A stretch of 10,475 nucleotides of DNA from Kiritimatiellia bacterium (GTDB taxonomy: Bacteria; Verrucomicrobiota; Kiritimatiellia; B70-G9): the NCBI GenBank assembly GCA_012961745.1, contig DTYT01000167.1:1-10475 (forward strand). The letters are read 5' to 3'. The translations under genes were made by a program, and so were the position numbers. Each line of letters starts with the position of its first letter. Position 1 is the first letter of the stretch. Positions 1 to 6,386 of this stretch are shown piece after piece. The notes under the pieces were generated by a model. It was not told where the DNA came from, searched no databases, and saw only the letters and a list, made by a program, of their open reading frames with translations.

Positions 1-153
1 ACCCTGAGAAGCCAGCTCCCGGAAGCAGATCCGGCATATGCCAAACTTCCTAATGTAGGCCCGCGCTCGGCCGCATCTCTGGCACCGGTTGTATCGGCGG
101 ACCGCAAATTTCGGAGGCCTGCGTGCCTTGACTACTAACCCCTTTTTTGCCAC
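1..153 (-). CDS. rpsZ: 30S ribosomal protein S14, zinc-binding type (3' end cut off)
   Basis: This is the small-subunit protein S14, which binds the 3' major domain of 16S rRNA in the 30S head. Reading the minus strand from a GTG at 153 gives 51 residues beginning MAKKGLVVKARRPPKFAVRR and still open at the window edge. The family is usually about 61 residues, so roughly the last ten are missing. Two CxxC pairs (Cys24/Cys27 and Cys40/Cys43) form the zinc ribbon of the short type-Z S14; the long cysteine-free form lacks it. The GTG is chosen because AGGAGGG lies 8 bases upstream and the product begins at the family's usual MAKK. The gene starts 13 bases after the rplE stop, the usual spc order. 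It is also called rpsN in some genomes. Identity is certain; only the C-terminus is unseen. Confidence 0.95.
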   Translation of the reverse strand, partial: MAKKGLVVKARRPPKFAVRRYNRCQRCGRARAYIRKFGICRICFRELASQG

Positions 154-161
154 CTCGCCAT

Positions 162-168
162 CCCTCCT
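162..168 (-). promoter_or_regulatory. Ribosome binding site of rpsZ
   Basis: The minus strand reads AGGAGGG, 8 bases before the GTG at 153. It overlaps the TAG stop of rplE at 167-169, so terminating L5 ribosomes sit on the S14 initiation site. An ATG at 159-161 follows the site too closely and opens only a few codons, so this ribosome binding site favours the GTG. Confidence 0.7.
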
Positions 169-715
169 ACTTGCCTCGGCCTGCGAATGGCATCCCCAGC
201 AGACTCAGCAGCTCGCACGCCTCGTCATTCCGGCGTGCAGTGGTCACAATGGTTATATCCATGCCTTGTACGCGAGCCATGTGGTCGGGATCGATCTCGG
301 GAAAGATCGTCTGCTCGGCTATGCCGAGAGTATAGTTGCCCGATCCGTCGAAAGATTTCGTGGAAATACCGCGGAAATCCCGGATTCTAGGCAAGGCCAC
401 GTTGATCAGCCGATCCAGGAAATCGTACATGCGCCTTCCCCGCAAGGTTACTTTTGCCCCGATTACCATACCCTTCCGCACCTTGAAATTCGCGATACTC
501 TTGCGCGCCCGCGTCAGTAGCGGCCGCTGGCCGGTTATGCGCGCCAGATCGTTAGCAATGGCCTTGATCGCGTCTCCGTCGACCCCGCTGCCGATCCCCA
601 TGTTGACCACAATCTTCCGGATCCTCGGCACCTGCATAGCATTATGATAGCCCCGACGTGCCCTCAGGGCGGGAACCACTTCACTCTCATACTTCTGTCG
701 CAAGCGCGGCAACAT
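167..715 (-). CDS. rplE: 50S ribosomal protein L5
   Basis: L5 binds 5S rRNA and helps form the central protuberance of the 50S subunit. The 182-residue product is close to the family's usual 179. It shows MQVPRIRKIVVNMGIG near residue 30, the TRARKSIANFKVRKG segment, the GAKVTLRGRRMYDFLDRL helix, DFRGISTKSFDGSGNYTLGI and a C-terminal GMPFAGRGK. I chose the ATG at 715 because GAGGA lies 5 bases upstream and it gives the usual short N-terminus. An in-frame TTG at 727 would add four residues and overlap the rplX stop, but has only AAAAGG directly against it. The gene follows rplX by 8 bases and precedes rpsZ by 13. Product identity is certain; the start is likely. Confidence 0.96.
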   Translation of the reverse strand: MLPRLRQKYESEVVPALRARRGYHNAMQVPRIRKIVVNMGIGSGVDGDAIKAIANDLARITGQRPLLTRARKSIANFKVRKGMVIGAKVTLRGRRMYDFLDRLINVALPRIRDFRGISTKSFDGSGNYTLGIAEQTIFPEIDPDHMARVQGMDITIVTTARRNDEACELLSLLGMPFAGRGK

Positions 716-720
716 CGTCT

Positions 721-725
721 TCCTC
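721..725 (-). promoter_or_regulatory. Ribosome binding site deciding the rplE start
   Basis: The minus strand reads GAGGA, 5 bases before the ATG at 715. Its first two bases belong to the rplX TGA stop (724-726), which suggests coupled initiation. It supports the ATG at 715 over the upstream TTG at 727. Confidence 0.6.
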
Positions 726-1014
726 AACCTTTTGATGCACTACCTTCGGCGCGCTTCTCGACCCGCTGCACCACCTTCAGGTTCGAGATCGCCACCGGTG
801 CTTCTTTTCGGATGATCGCTCCACTGGGGTGATCCTGCGATTTGCGCATATGCCTGACCACCAGATTGAATCCCTCCACAATCGCGACCTGTCGCCGCGG
901 ATAGACCCGTAGAACGCGGCCCGTTTTCCGCCCGTCGGCATCGTCTCCGGCTATCGCCTTGACAATATCCCCCTTACGAATGCGGCACTTGTAGGCTGGA
1001 CGAGACCGTCCCAT
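724..1014 (-). CDS. rplX: 50S ribosomal protein L24
   Basis: L24 is an early-assembly protein that binds the 5' end of 23S rRNA near the exit-tunnel rim. The 96-residue product starts MGRSRPAYKCRIRKGDIV and carries a KOW-type segment (KGDIVKAIAGDDADGRKTGRV, about residues 14-34). This is followed by the conserved VEGFNLVVRHMRKSQDHPSG and a SNLKVV segment. It is slightly shorter than many homologues (about 100-105) and ends in a short GSASKG tail. The frame stays open upstream to 1398, but that part is only the shadow of rplN. The ATG at 1014 shares one base with the rplN stop (TGATG), and GGAGG lies 7 bases before it. Confidence 0.95.
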   Translation of the reverse strand: MGRSRPAYKCRIRKGDIVKAIAGDDADGRKTGRVLRVYPRRQVAIVEGFNLVVRHMRKSQDHPSGAIIRKEAPVAISNLKVVQRVEKRAEGSASKG

Positions 1015-1379
1015 CACAAAACCTCCGGAGCCAAGGATATCAACTTCAGAAAATTTCTCTCCCGCAGCTCGCGGGCAACCGGCCCGAAAATCCGCGTGCC
1101 GCGTGGATTCTGCTGATCGTCGATAAGAACCACCGCATTGTGATCGAAACGCAACAGCGAACCATCCGACCGCCGGACGGGAAACCGGGTCCGGACGACC
1201 ACCGCCTTGTGCACCTCGCCCTTCTTCACTATCCCCTGCGGCTGGGCATCTTTCACGCTCACCACTACGATATCCCCGACGTAGGCATACCGTTTCCTTT
1301 GCCCGAGAACCCGAATGCACTTCACCTGCCGTGCCCCGGTATTGTCCGCCACATCCAACCTGCTCTCCGCCGTGATCAT
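1014..1379 (-). CDS. rplN: 50S ribosomal protein L14
   Basis: L14 is a highly conserved 23S rRNA-binding protein at the subunit interface; it contacts 16S rRNA in bridges and neighbours L19. The 121-residue product matches the family length of about 122. It shows RLDVADNTGARQVKCIRVLG at the N-terminus, the QGIVKKGEVHKAVVVRT strand region, RRSDGS, and the nearly invariant NPRGTRIFGPVARELRERNF followed by a terminal SLAPEVL. The start is ATG, with GGAG close before it. rpsQ ends 22 bases upstream, the largest gap in this half of the cluster. rplX overlaps the stop. In the classic arrangement this is the first gene of the spc operon, but here nothing in the 22-base gap suggests a separate promoter. 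Confidence 0.97.
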   Translation of the reverse strand: MITAESRLDVADNTGARQVKCIRVLGQRKRYAYVGDIVVVSVKDAQPQGIVKKGEVHKAVVVRTRFPVRRSDGSLLRFDHNAVVLIDDQQNPRGTRIFGPVARELRERNFLKLISLAPEVL

Positions 1380-1401
1380 CGCTCCGGTTCCCGTACAAGA
1401 G

Positions 1402-1710
1402 TCAATCCTTGAGCTCGCCTGCCGCCGCCCTCACCGCTCGCTCCGCCTCCCCACGTCCCGACTTGAGCACCTCGAGCAATCGCCACCTCTTCAGCCTGCT
1501 CAATGGTCGCGTTTCTACAATCCGCACCAGGTCACCCTCCCTAGCCCGCTCTTCCTCGTCATGCGCATAGAACTTCTTGTGCCGCCTTATCTCCTTCTTG
1601 TAGAGCGGATGCCTCACCCTTCGCTCCACCTGCACCACAATGGTCTTCTGCATTGCGGCGCTCACTACCCTGCCAACTTTAGTCTTCCGCTTCCCGCCTC
1701 GGTCGCTCAT
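1402..1710 (-). CDS. rpsQ: 30S ribosomal protein S17 with a C-terminal tail
   Basis: S17 is a primary 16S rRNA-binding protein of the OB-fold type, located in the 30S body. The 102-residue product contains the family signature: KVGRVVSAAMQKTIVVQVER (residues 11-30), HPLYKKEIRRHKKFYAHDE (34-52), GDLVRIVETRPLSRLKRWRL (59-78). Most homologues are about 85 residues and end soon after this last motif. Here roughly 20 more residues follow (83-102), rich in Arg, Ala and Glu and ending AAAGELKD. The frame is intact up to a TGA at 1402-1404. The ATG overlaps the rpmC stop as ATGA, indicating coupled translation. Confidence 0.96.
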   Translation of the reverse strand: MSDRGGKRKTKVGRVVSAAMQKTIVVQVERRVRHPLYKKEIRRHKKFYAHDEEERAREGDLVRIVETRPLSRLKRWRLLEVLKSGRGEAERAVRAAAGELKD

Positions 1711-1904
1711 TTCCCCTTCCTCATACGCTCATTGAGAATGGTCAGCACTCGAGCTATCTCCCGCCGTGTCGGCCTGATGCGGCTCGGCTTGTCGAGTTGC
1801 CCGCTTACCGCCTGCCTGCGCAGGGAAAACAATTCCTGCTGCAGCTCACGGTGCCGCTGATACAGCTCGTCGTCCGACAACTCTCTCAATTCCTTCGCCT
1901 TCAT
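1707..1904 (-). CDS. rpmC: 50S ribosomal protein L29
   Basis: L29 is a small two-helix protein beside the exit tunnel, next to L23, and part of the docking area for trigger factor and SRP. The product is 65 residues, the usual length. It starts MKAKELRELSDDEL, continues with the ELQQELFSLRRQAVSGQLDK segment and then an RPTRREIARVLTILNER second helix. The pattern is strongly helical and basic. Both ends overlap neighbours: its ATG shares ATGA with the rplP stop and its TGA shares ATGA with the rpsQ start. This is the normal L16-L29-S17 order. Confidence 0.96.
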   Translation of the reverse strand: MKAKELRELSDDELYQRHRELQQELFSLRRQAVSGQLDKPSRIRPTRREIARVLTILNERMRKGK

Positions 1905-2332
1905 GCACTCCGCCCGACAGCGTGGTGACGCTGAAGAATACGCGTAGCTATAGGTAACTTGGCCGCGGCCAACCGCAATGCCTCGGTCGCCACTGCCGGC
2001 GGGACCCCGTCCACCTCGAAGAGAATTCTCCCCGGTCTGACTCCCGCCACCCAGTGATCTACCGCACCTTTACCCTTTCCCATCCGCGTTTCCAGGGGCT
2101 TCTTCGTCCGCGACTGATCCGGAAATATGCGTATCCAGATCTTCCCCTTGCGGCTCATTGCCCGGGTTATGGCCACGCGACAAGCCTCGATCTGAACATT
2201 CGTAACCCACGCCCGTTCAAGCGCCTGTAACGCAAACTCGCCGAAGGAGATGCGATTTCCCGCCTGCGCCCGTCCTTTGAGGCTGCACCTCTGAAACTTG
2301 CGATATTTGACTCTCTTAGGCATCAGGGGCAT
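1901..2332 (-). CDS. rplP: 50S ribosomal protein L16
   Basis: L16 binds 23S rRNA near the A-site tRNA elbow and is needed for peptidyltransferase centre maturation. The 143-residue product has the usual length. Motifs visible are LMPKRVKYRKFQR (3-15), ISFGEFALQALERAWVTNVQ (28-47), IEACRVAITR, GKIWIRIFPD, the KKPLETRMGKGKGAVDHWVA block (78-97) containing the antibiotic- and A-site-facing loop, and PGRILFEVDGV. I chose the ATG at 2332 because AGGGAGGAG lies 6 bases before it; an in-frame ATG at 2323 is too far from that site. Cys16 replaces the Gly or Arg more usual there, a minor oddity. It follows rpsC by 19 bases. Confidence 0.97.
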   Translation of the reverse strand: MPLMPKRVKYRKFQRCSLKGRAQAGNRISFGEFALQALERAWVTNVQIEACRVAITRAMSRKGKIWIRIFPDQSRTKKPLETRMGKGKGAVDHWVAGVRPGRILFEVDGVPPAVATEALRLAAAKLPIATRILQRHHAVGRSA

Positions 2333-2338
2333 CGCCTA

Positions 2339-2347
2339 CTCCTCCCT
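2339..2347 (-). promoter_or_regulatory. Ribosome binding site of rplP
   Basis: The minus strand reads AGGGAGGAG, 6 bases before the ATG at 2332. It lies wholly in the 19-base gap after rpsC and is one of the stronger sites in the window. It selects the first of two in-frame ATGs for L16. Confidence 0.65.
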
Positions 2348-2351
2348 CTTC

Positions 2352-2993
2352 TCATTCCCCCCGAGGCCCACCTTGCGGCGGATGGCATATCCATACCTTT
2401 ACCCCGATCAACCCCGCAGTAGTGTGCGCCTCCGCGAACCCGTAATCTATGTTCGCCCGAAAAGTCTGCAGGGGAACCTTGCCGGCCTTGTAGGCCTCCC
2501 GGCGAGCCAGCTCGGCACCTGCCAGCCGGCCGGCCGTCTCCACCTTGATCCCCAGAACCCCCATGTCCATAGCCACCTGTACGGCCCTCTTCATCGCCCT
2601 GCGGAACGACACTCTTCTTTCCAACTGCAAGGCGATGGCTTCGGCTACCAGTTGCGCATTCCGGTCCGGATCCCGTACCTCCTTGACGTCAAGATAGATC
2701 TCCTTGCCGGTAGCCTCCACCAAATCCTCCCGTAAACGTTCGAGATCCTGTCCCTTCCTCCCGATCACCAGCCCGGGACGGGCAGTATGGATGGTAATCC
2801 TTACGCGATTGGCATATCTTTCGATCCATACCTCGGGAACCGCTGCATCGCGCAGACGCCGCTTTACCAAGTTCCGTATCTTTTCATCTTCCAGAACCAG
2901 TACCGCGTAATCCCGCTTCTCGGCAAACCAGCGCGACCGCCAGTCCTTCGTCAGCGCAACCCTCATCCCGATTGGATTGACCTTCTGCCCCAA
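2352..2993 (-). CDS. rpsC: 30S ribosomal protein S3
   Basis: S3 lies at the mRNA entry tunnel of the 30S head and takes part in mRNA helicase activity. The product is 213 residues, in the normal range of about 210-230. It opens MGQKVNPIGMRV, has a KH type-2 domain with the GxxG loop seen as GRKG (residues 78-81, in ARPGLVIGRKGQDL), and a C-terminal half with RRAMKRAVQVAMDMGVLGIK, then RREAYKAGKVPLQTFRANIDYG and GLIGVKVWI. The start codon is TTG. It is accepted because AAGGGAG precedes it by 6 bases and because GQKVNP must directly follow the initiator. rplV ends 2 bases upstream, so initiation is probably coupled. Confidence 0.97.
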   Translation of the reverse strand: MGQKVNPIGMRVALTKDWRSRWFAEKRDYAVLVLEDEKIRNLVKRRLRDAAVPEVWIERYANRVRITIHTARPGLVIGRKGQDLERLREDLVEATGKEIYLDVKEVRDPDRNAQLVAEAIALQLERRVSFRRAMKRAVQVAMDMGVLGIKVETAGRLAGAELARREAYKAGKVPLQTFRANIDYGFAEAHTTAGLIGVKVWICHPPQGGPRGE

Positions 2994-2995
2994 CT

Positions 2996-3388
2996 TTATC
3001 TCCCTTCCACTTTCTGTCCGCCCCCGCCGCGCGCCCTCCGCGGCGATCCATGCGGCGGCTCATCCGAAAGCACCACCCGGATGTGGCATAAACGACGGCG
3101 TATCGGCGAGGCCATGCCGCGTGCCCTGGGCCACCAACGCCGCAGCCGGGGACCGTCCTGGATCGCGGCCTCTTTCACAAAGAGTGACCCCGCATCCAGA
3201 TCATGGTTGTTCTCCGCATTCGCTTGAGCGGAACGCAGCGTCTTCCATAGATGAAAGGCGGCCTTCCGCCGGGTCAGCCTGGCAATCGCCAGAGCCTCCC
3301 GCAACGGCAGCCCCTGAACGGCCCGCGCAAGATCCCGCCCCTTACGGGGCGATAGACGTACATACCTCGTTGTAGCTTCCACTTCCAT
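2996..3388 (-). CDS. rplV: 50S ribosomal protein L22 with a Gly/Arg-rich C-terminal tail
   Basis: L22 binds all six domains of 23S rRNA, and its beta-hairpin lines the narrow part of the exit tunnel. The 130-residue product includes the family motifs RYVRLSPRKGRDLARAVQG (8-26), RKAAFHLWKTLRSAQANAEN (41-60), and the hairpin region GPRLRRWWPRARGMASPIRR (79-98) followed by HIRVVLSDE. Homologues commonly end close to that point at about 110-115 residues. Here about 20 further residues (111-130) are rich in Gly, Arg and Pro. The ATG at 3388 has only a weak GGGG nearby and lies 9 bases after rpsS. The rpsC ribosome binding site is embedded in its last codons. Confidence 0.96.
   Translation of the reverse strand: MEVEATTRYVRLSPRKGRDLARAVQGLPLREALAIARLTRRKAAFHLWKTLRSAQANAENNHDLDAGSLFVKEAAIQDGPRLRRWWPRARGMASPIRRRLCHIRVVLSDEPPHGSPRRARGGGGQKVEGR
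3000..3006 (-). promoter_or_regulatory. Ribosome binding site supporting the TTG start of rpsC
   Basis: The minus strand reads AAGGGAG, with a 6-base spacer before the TTG at 2993. It lies inside the last codons of rplV. Together with the invariant GQKVNP that follows the initiator, it settles the S3 start. Confidence 0.65.
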
Positions 3389-3397
3389 TACCCCAGA

Positions 3398-3682
3398 TCA
3401 CTTCAGTGAGACCGATTTATCAGTCACCGCCCCATGTCGGCGGAACACCCGCGTCGGAGCAAATTCTCCCAAACGATGCCCCACCATATTTTCCGTAATG
3501 AACACATTGACGAAAGTCCGCCCATTATGGACAGCAAAGGTGTGTCCCACAAACTCCGGCACAATCATTGACCGGCGCGACCAAGTCCGCACTACCCTGC
3601 GCTCCCCGGTCTCCTTCAGTTTCATAACCTTCTTGAGGAGCTTGGGATCCACGTATGGCCCTTTCTTCAACGAGCGTCCCAT
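3398..3682 (-). CDS. rpsS: 30S ribosomal protein S19
   Basis: S19 lies in the 30S head, forms a complex with S13 and contacts the A-site tRNA region. The 94-residue product matches the family length of about 92. It starts MGRSLKKGPYVDPKLLKKV and shows RTWSRRSMIVPEFVGHTFAV (33-52), HNGRTFVNVFITENMVGHRL and GEFAPTRVFRRHG near the end. The ATG shares one base with the rplB stop (TGATG), with GAGGAGG 8 bases before it, a strong site that lies within the rplB coding end. rplV follows after 9 bases. Confidence 0.97.
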   Translation of the reverse strand: MGRSLKKGPYVDPKLLKKVMKLKETGERRVVRTWSRRSMIVPEFVGHTFAVHNGRTFVNVFITENMVGHRLGEFAPTRVFRRHGAVTDKSVSLK

Positions 3683-4509
3683 CAGGGCTTCCTCCTCTGG
3701 ACTATAAACTTGTCCGACGGCTTGCGCCTCCGACGGGTCTTGCCCCCCTTGGCAAGCTTACCCCAAGGAGACACCGGCTGCCCGCCGCCGCTGGTACGTC
3801 CCTCACCACCCCCCATTGGGTGATCCACCGGATTCATCGCCACCCCGCGTACCGTCGGGCGTATCCCCAACCACCGCGCGCGTCCCGCCTTTCCCAGGGC
3901 CACATTCATATGATCAGCATTTCCCACCCGGCCGATAGTGGCATAGCAGTCGACATGTACCTTCCTGAGCTCGCCCGACGGCAATTTCAAGGTGGCGTAC
4001 TTTCCTTCCCGTGCCATCAGTACCGCCCCCGCCCCCGCGCTCCGCACGATCTGACCACCCTTTCCCGGCTGAAGCTCGATGTTGTGCACCGTCATCCCCG
4101 GAGGAATACGCCCCAGCGGAAGAGCATTACCAACCTGAGGTTCGGCATCCTCACCATCGGTCACCGTATCACCTGCTTTGAGCCCCTCGGGAGCCAGAAT
4201 GTAGCGCTTCTCGCCGTCCCTGTAATGAAGCAACGCGATGTTCGCGGATCGGTTCGGATCATATTCGATGGCTGCCACCCTGGCAGCTACGCCACGCTTG
4301 GCGCGGCGGAAATCAATCAGACGATAGAAACGCTTATGACCACCACCCCGATGGCGCACGGTGACCCGTCCCTGGCAGTTGCGGCCGCCGCTGGATTTCC
4401 TCTGCCTGAGCAGTCGCTTCTCCGGTTCCTTCCGGCTCAGATCCCGGGAATCCAGAAGCACCGTGAACCGCAACGAGGGCGTAAACGGTCTGTATTTCTT
4501 CAACCCCAT
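3682..4509 (-). CDS. rplB: 50S ribosomal protein L2
   Basis: L2 is one of the most conserved 50S proteins; it is needed for subunit association, tRNA binding and peptidyltransferase activity. The 275-residue product is the standard length. It has the N-terminal KKYRPFTPS, the GGRNCQGRVTVRHRGGGHKR block (41-60) leading into the OB fold, LAPEGLKAGD, GNALPLGRIPPGMTVHNIEL and the SH3-like part with LPSGELRKV. The nearly invariant VRGVAMNPVDHPMGGGEGR spans 220-238, with His230 matching the E. coli His229 implicated in peptidyl transfer. A very basic tail (KTRRRRKPSDKF) ends the protein. The ATG lies 7 bases after rplW, with GAGG 5 bases before it. Confidence 0.98.
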   Translation of the reverse strand: MGLKKYRPFTPSLRFTVLLDSRDLSRKEPEKRLLRQRKSSGGRNCQGRVTVRHRGGGHKRFYRLIDFRRAKRGVAARVAAIEYDPNRSANIALLHYRDGEKRYILAPEGLKAGDTVTDGEDAEPQVGNALPLGRIPPGMTVHNIELQPGKGGQIVRSAGAGAVLMAREGKYATLKLPSGELRKVHVDCYATIGRVGNADHMNVALGKAGRARWLGIRPTVRGVAMNPVDHPMGGGEGRTSGGGQPVSPWGKLAKGGKTRRRRKPSDKFIVQRRKP

Positions 4510-4516
4510 AGCGTCC

Positions 4517-4801
4517 TCAGGTTACCTCGATCTGGTCTCCGGACTTGAGGGTAACAATCGCTCTCTTCCAGGAAGAAGTCCTGCCATAACTGAAAAGTCG
4601 CTCCCTTTTCGGCTTCCCCCGGCGCCGCATGGTGTTCACCCCAACCACGTGCACCCCAAAGATATCCTCGACTGCACGCTTTATCTCATGTTTGTTGGCC
4701 TCCGGATGAACCTTGAAAACGTACTTGTTCTCGCTCTCGCTCATCCGGACCACCTTCTCCGTCAGCACAATGTTCTGTATCACCTGGTAAGGATCCTTCA
4801 T
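4517..4801 (-). CDS. rplW: 50S ribosomal protein L23
   Basis: L23 sits at the polypeptide exit site and is the main docking point for trigger factor and SRP. The 94-residue product has the family's length and pattern: DPYQVIQNIVLTEKVVRMSE at the start, then KYVFKVHPEANKHEIKRAVE (26-45), DIFGVHVVGVNTMRRRGKPK (46-65) and a terminal KRAIVTLKSGDQIEV. The exposed loop and helix that usually carry the trigger-factor contact glutamate lie in the first 25 residues. The ATG overlaps the rplD stop as ATGA. rplB follows after 7 bases, and the stop codon of rplW overlaps its ribosome binding site. Confidence 0.96.
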   Translation of the reverse strand: MKDPYQVIQNIVLTEKVVRMSESENKYVFKVHPEANKHEIKRAVEDIFGVHVVGVNTMRRRGKPKRERLFSYGRTSSWKRAIVTLKSGDQIEVT

Positions 4802-5424
4802 CCCACCAACCGCTCCTCAAGCGCTTGCATGCCCCGGCTGGTCACTACCACGCGGCGGTAACGCAGCATCTGGTAGGCGTTCACATCGCTCGCCTGAACC
4901 ACCTCCGCGTCCGGAAGGTTTCGCGAGGCAAGAAATAGATTCCGGTCCAGTTTGTCAACCACAAAGAGTACTCCCCCGGTAAGCGAGAGCTTTTTCATGA
5001 TCTGGCTCAGGAGTCTCGTCCTGGGTTGCTGCAGATGAAGCTCCTCCAAAATAATCACTTCCCCGGAAGCCACCCTTTCACTGAAAGCCCGCCGTAAAGC
5101 AAGCCGCTTGACCTTCCTGGGCAACTCCCGCCGGTAATTCCGCGGCTTCGGGCCGAAGACCACCCCACCGCCGCGCCACACCGGCGACTGGCGGTAGCCC
5201 GCCCGCGCCCTCCCCGTCCCCTTCTGCCGCCATGGCTTGCGGTTGCTGCCAGCCACTTCGCCTTTGGTCAGCGTAGAAGCTGTTCCCCGGCGCTGGTTGG
5301 CCAGATACGCCACAACCGTCTCGTGCACAGCCTGATCCCCCTTGTCCAGGACTATCAGCGCCTCATCCAGCCGATATTCGCCCGACTTTGCGCCCGAGAC
5401 ACTGTGAATCGGTATTGAATACAT
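4798..5424 (-). CDS. rplD: 50S ribosomal protein L4
   Basis: L4 is an early 23S rRNA-binding protein with an extended loop that lines the exit tunnel opposite L22; in E. coli it also represses its own operon. The 208-residue product is the usual length. The tunnel loop is seen as ASTLTKGEVAGSNRKPWRQK, then GTGRARAGYRQSPVWRGGG and VFGPKPRNYRRELPRKVKR (about residues 49-107). The globular part ends SDVNAYQMLRYRRVVVTS. The frame stays open upstream to 5628, but that overlaps rplC and is a shadow. The chosen ATG at 5424 lies 2 bases after the rplC stop, with only a loosely placed GGGGA upstream, so coupling to L3 is likely. Confidence 0.97.
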   Translation of the reverse strand: MYSIPIHSVSGAKSGEYRLDEALIVLDKGDQAVHETVVAYLANQRRGTASTLTKGEVAGSNRKPWRQKGTGRARAGYRQSPVWRGGGVVFGPKPRNYRRELPRKVKRLALRRAFSERVASGEVIILEELHLQQPRTRLLSQIMKKLSLTGGVLFVVDKLDRNLFLASRNLPDAEVVQASDVNAYQMLRYRRVVVTSRGMQALEERLVG

Positions 5425-5426
5425 CG

Positions 5427-6068
5427 CTACTTGTTCCCCGCACGCCTCTTCACCGCTTCGCGAATCATTACCAAGCCTCCGTTCGGCCCGGGAACCGCCC
5501 CCTTTACAAGGATTGCGTTGTCTTCCCTCCGGACCCCAACAACCCTCAGATTCTGAACGGTAACCCGGCGGTGTCCCGTCCTCCCCGGCATCTTCTTGTT
5601 CTTGAATACTCTCGAGGGCATCGCACACTGCCCAATTGCACCTACCCGCCTATGCGTCATAGAACCGTGCGATCCCCGACCACCCCCCATCCCATACCTC
5701 TTGACAACCCCCTGAAAGCCCCGGCCCTTGCTCAACCCGGTGACGTCTACAAACGCCACGTCACTGAAAATTTCCACCGTCAAGGTCTCGCCCTCCCCAA
5801 TATCCTCCCCCTCATCCAGCCTGACCTCCCTCAGAACGCGAAAACCGTTCTTCCGTGTGCGCCCGCAATGTCCTCTCATGGGCTTGTTCAACCTTTGCAA
5901 GGGACGTTCCCCGAAACCCAACTGGACAGCATCATAGCCCTCCCTGTCACGCCTTTTCCGCTGTATTACGGTGCACGGCCCCGCTTCCAACACCGTAACG
6001 GGCACCTGCTGCCCACGGTCGTCAAATATCTGCGTCATCCCGACTTTTCTGCCAATAATAGCCTTCAT
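5427..6068 (-). CDS. rplC: 50S ribosomal protein L3
   Basis: L3 starts 50S assembly, and its central extension reaches the peptidyltransferase centre. The 213-residue product is typical in length. It starts KAIIGRKVGMTQIFDDRGQ, with VTVLEAGPCTVIQRK next. The central loop (about 109-165) holds VTGLSKGRGFQGVVKRYG, GGGRGSHGSMTHRRVGAIGQ and PSRVFKNKKMPGRTGHRRVT. Gln147 in GAIGQ corresponds to the Gln150 that is methylated in E. coli L3; whether it is modified here is unknown. The C-terminus has KGAVPGPNGGLVMIREA. The ATG lies 9 bases after rpsJ without a clear ribosome binding site, so it may depend on coupling. Confidence 0.97.
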   Translation of the reverse strand: MKAIIGRKVGMTQIFDDRGQQVPVTVLEAGPCTVIQRKRRDREGYDAVQLGFGERPLQRLNKPMRGHCGRTRKNGFRVLREVRLDEGEDIGEGETLTVEIFSDVAFVDVTGLSKGRGFQGVVKRYGMGGGRGSHGSMTHRRVGAIGQCAMPSRVFKNKKMPGRTGHRRVTVQNLRVVGVRREDNAILVKGAVPGPNGGLVMIREAVKRRAGNK

Positions 6069-6077
6069 AGCACTGCG

Positions 6078-6386
6078 TCATATCTTGATGGTGATGTCCA
6101 CGCCTGCCGGAAGATTGAGCTTCTTGAGCGCATCGACCGTCTTGGCGGTCGGATCAATAATGTCGAGAAGCCGCTTGTGCGTGCGTATTTCAAACTGTTC
6201 CATGGACTTCTTATCAACATGAACACTGCGGTTGACCGTATACCGTTCAACACGCGTTGGAAGAGGAATCGGCCCCGAGACCTTGGCTCCAGTTCCCCTG
6301 GCGGTCTCTACTATCTCCCGCGCCGACTTGTCCAGCACCCGATGATCGTACCCCTTAAGCTTTATCCTTATTCTCTGACCGTTCAT
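6078..6386 (-). CDS. rpsJ: 30S ribosomal protein S10 (NusE)
   Basis: S10 is a 30S head protein; as NusE it also pairs with NusB in antitermination and bridges NusG to the ribosome. The 102-residue product matches the family exactly in length. It reads QRIRIKLKGYDHRVLDKSAR (4-23), SGPIPLPTRVERYTVNRS (37-54), then FEIRTHKRLLDIIDPTAKTV (65-84) and LNLPAGVDITIKI at the end. The ATG has GAGG 5 bases upstream. fusA ends only 11 bases upstream, so there is neither a tuf gene nor room for the long L4-responsive leader that precedes rpsJ in E. coli. Confidence 0.98.
   Translation of the reverse strand: MNGQRIRIKLKGYDHRVLDKSAREIVETARGTGAKVSGPIPLPTRVERYTVNRSVHVDKKSMEQFEIRTHKRLLDIIDPTAKTVDALKKLNLPAGVDITIKI

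Noticed and set aside
142..148. A-AAA-AAG heptamer in the first codons of rpsZ, a possible -1 frameshift site
   Set aside because: It simply encodes the normal AKK start of S14; the -1 frame leads to a stop within the gene and no stimulatory structure is evident.
1015..1398. Upstream extension of the L24 frame across rplN
   Set aside because: It overlaps L14 in another frame and does not resemble any L24 N-terminus; the ATG at 1014 with its own ribosome binding site explains the gene.
3655..4548. Plus-strand open frame of about 297 codons opposite rplB
   Set aside because: Antisense to the highly conserved L2 gene; Pro/Arg/His-rich with no family resemblance.
5425..5628. Upstream extension of the L4 frame into rplC
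   Set aside because: It overlaps the conserved end of L3, and L4 homologues start at the ATG at 5424.
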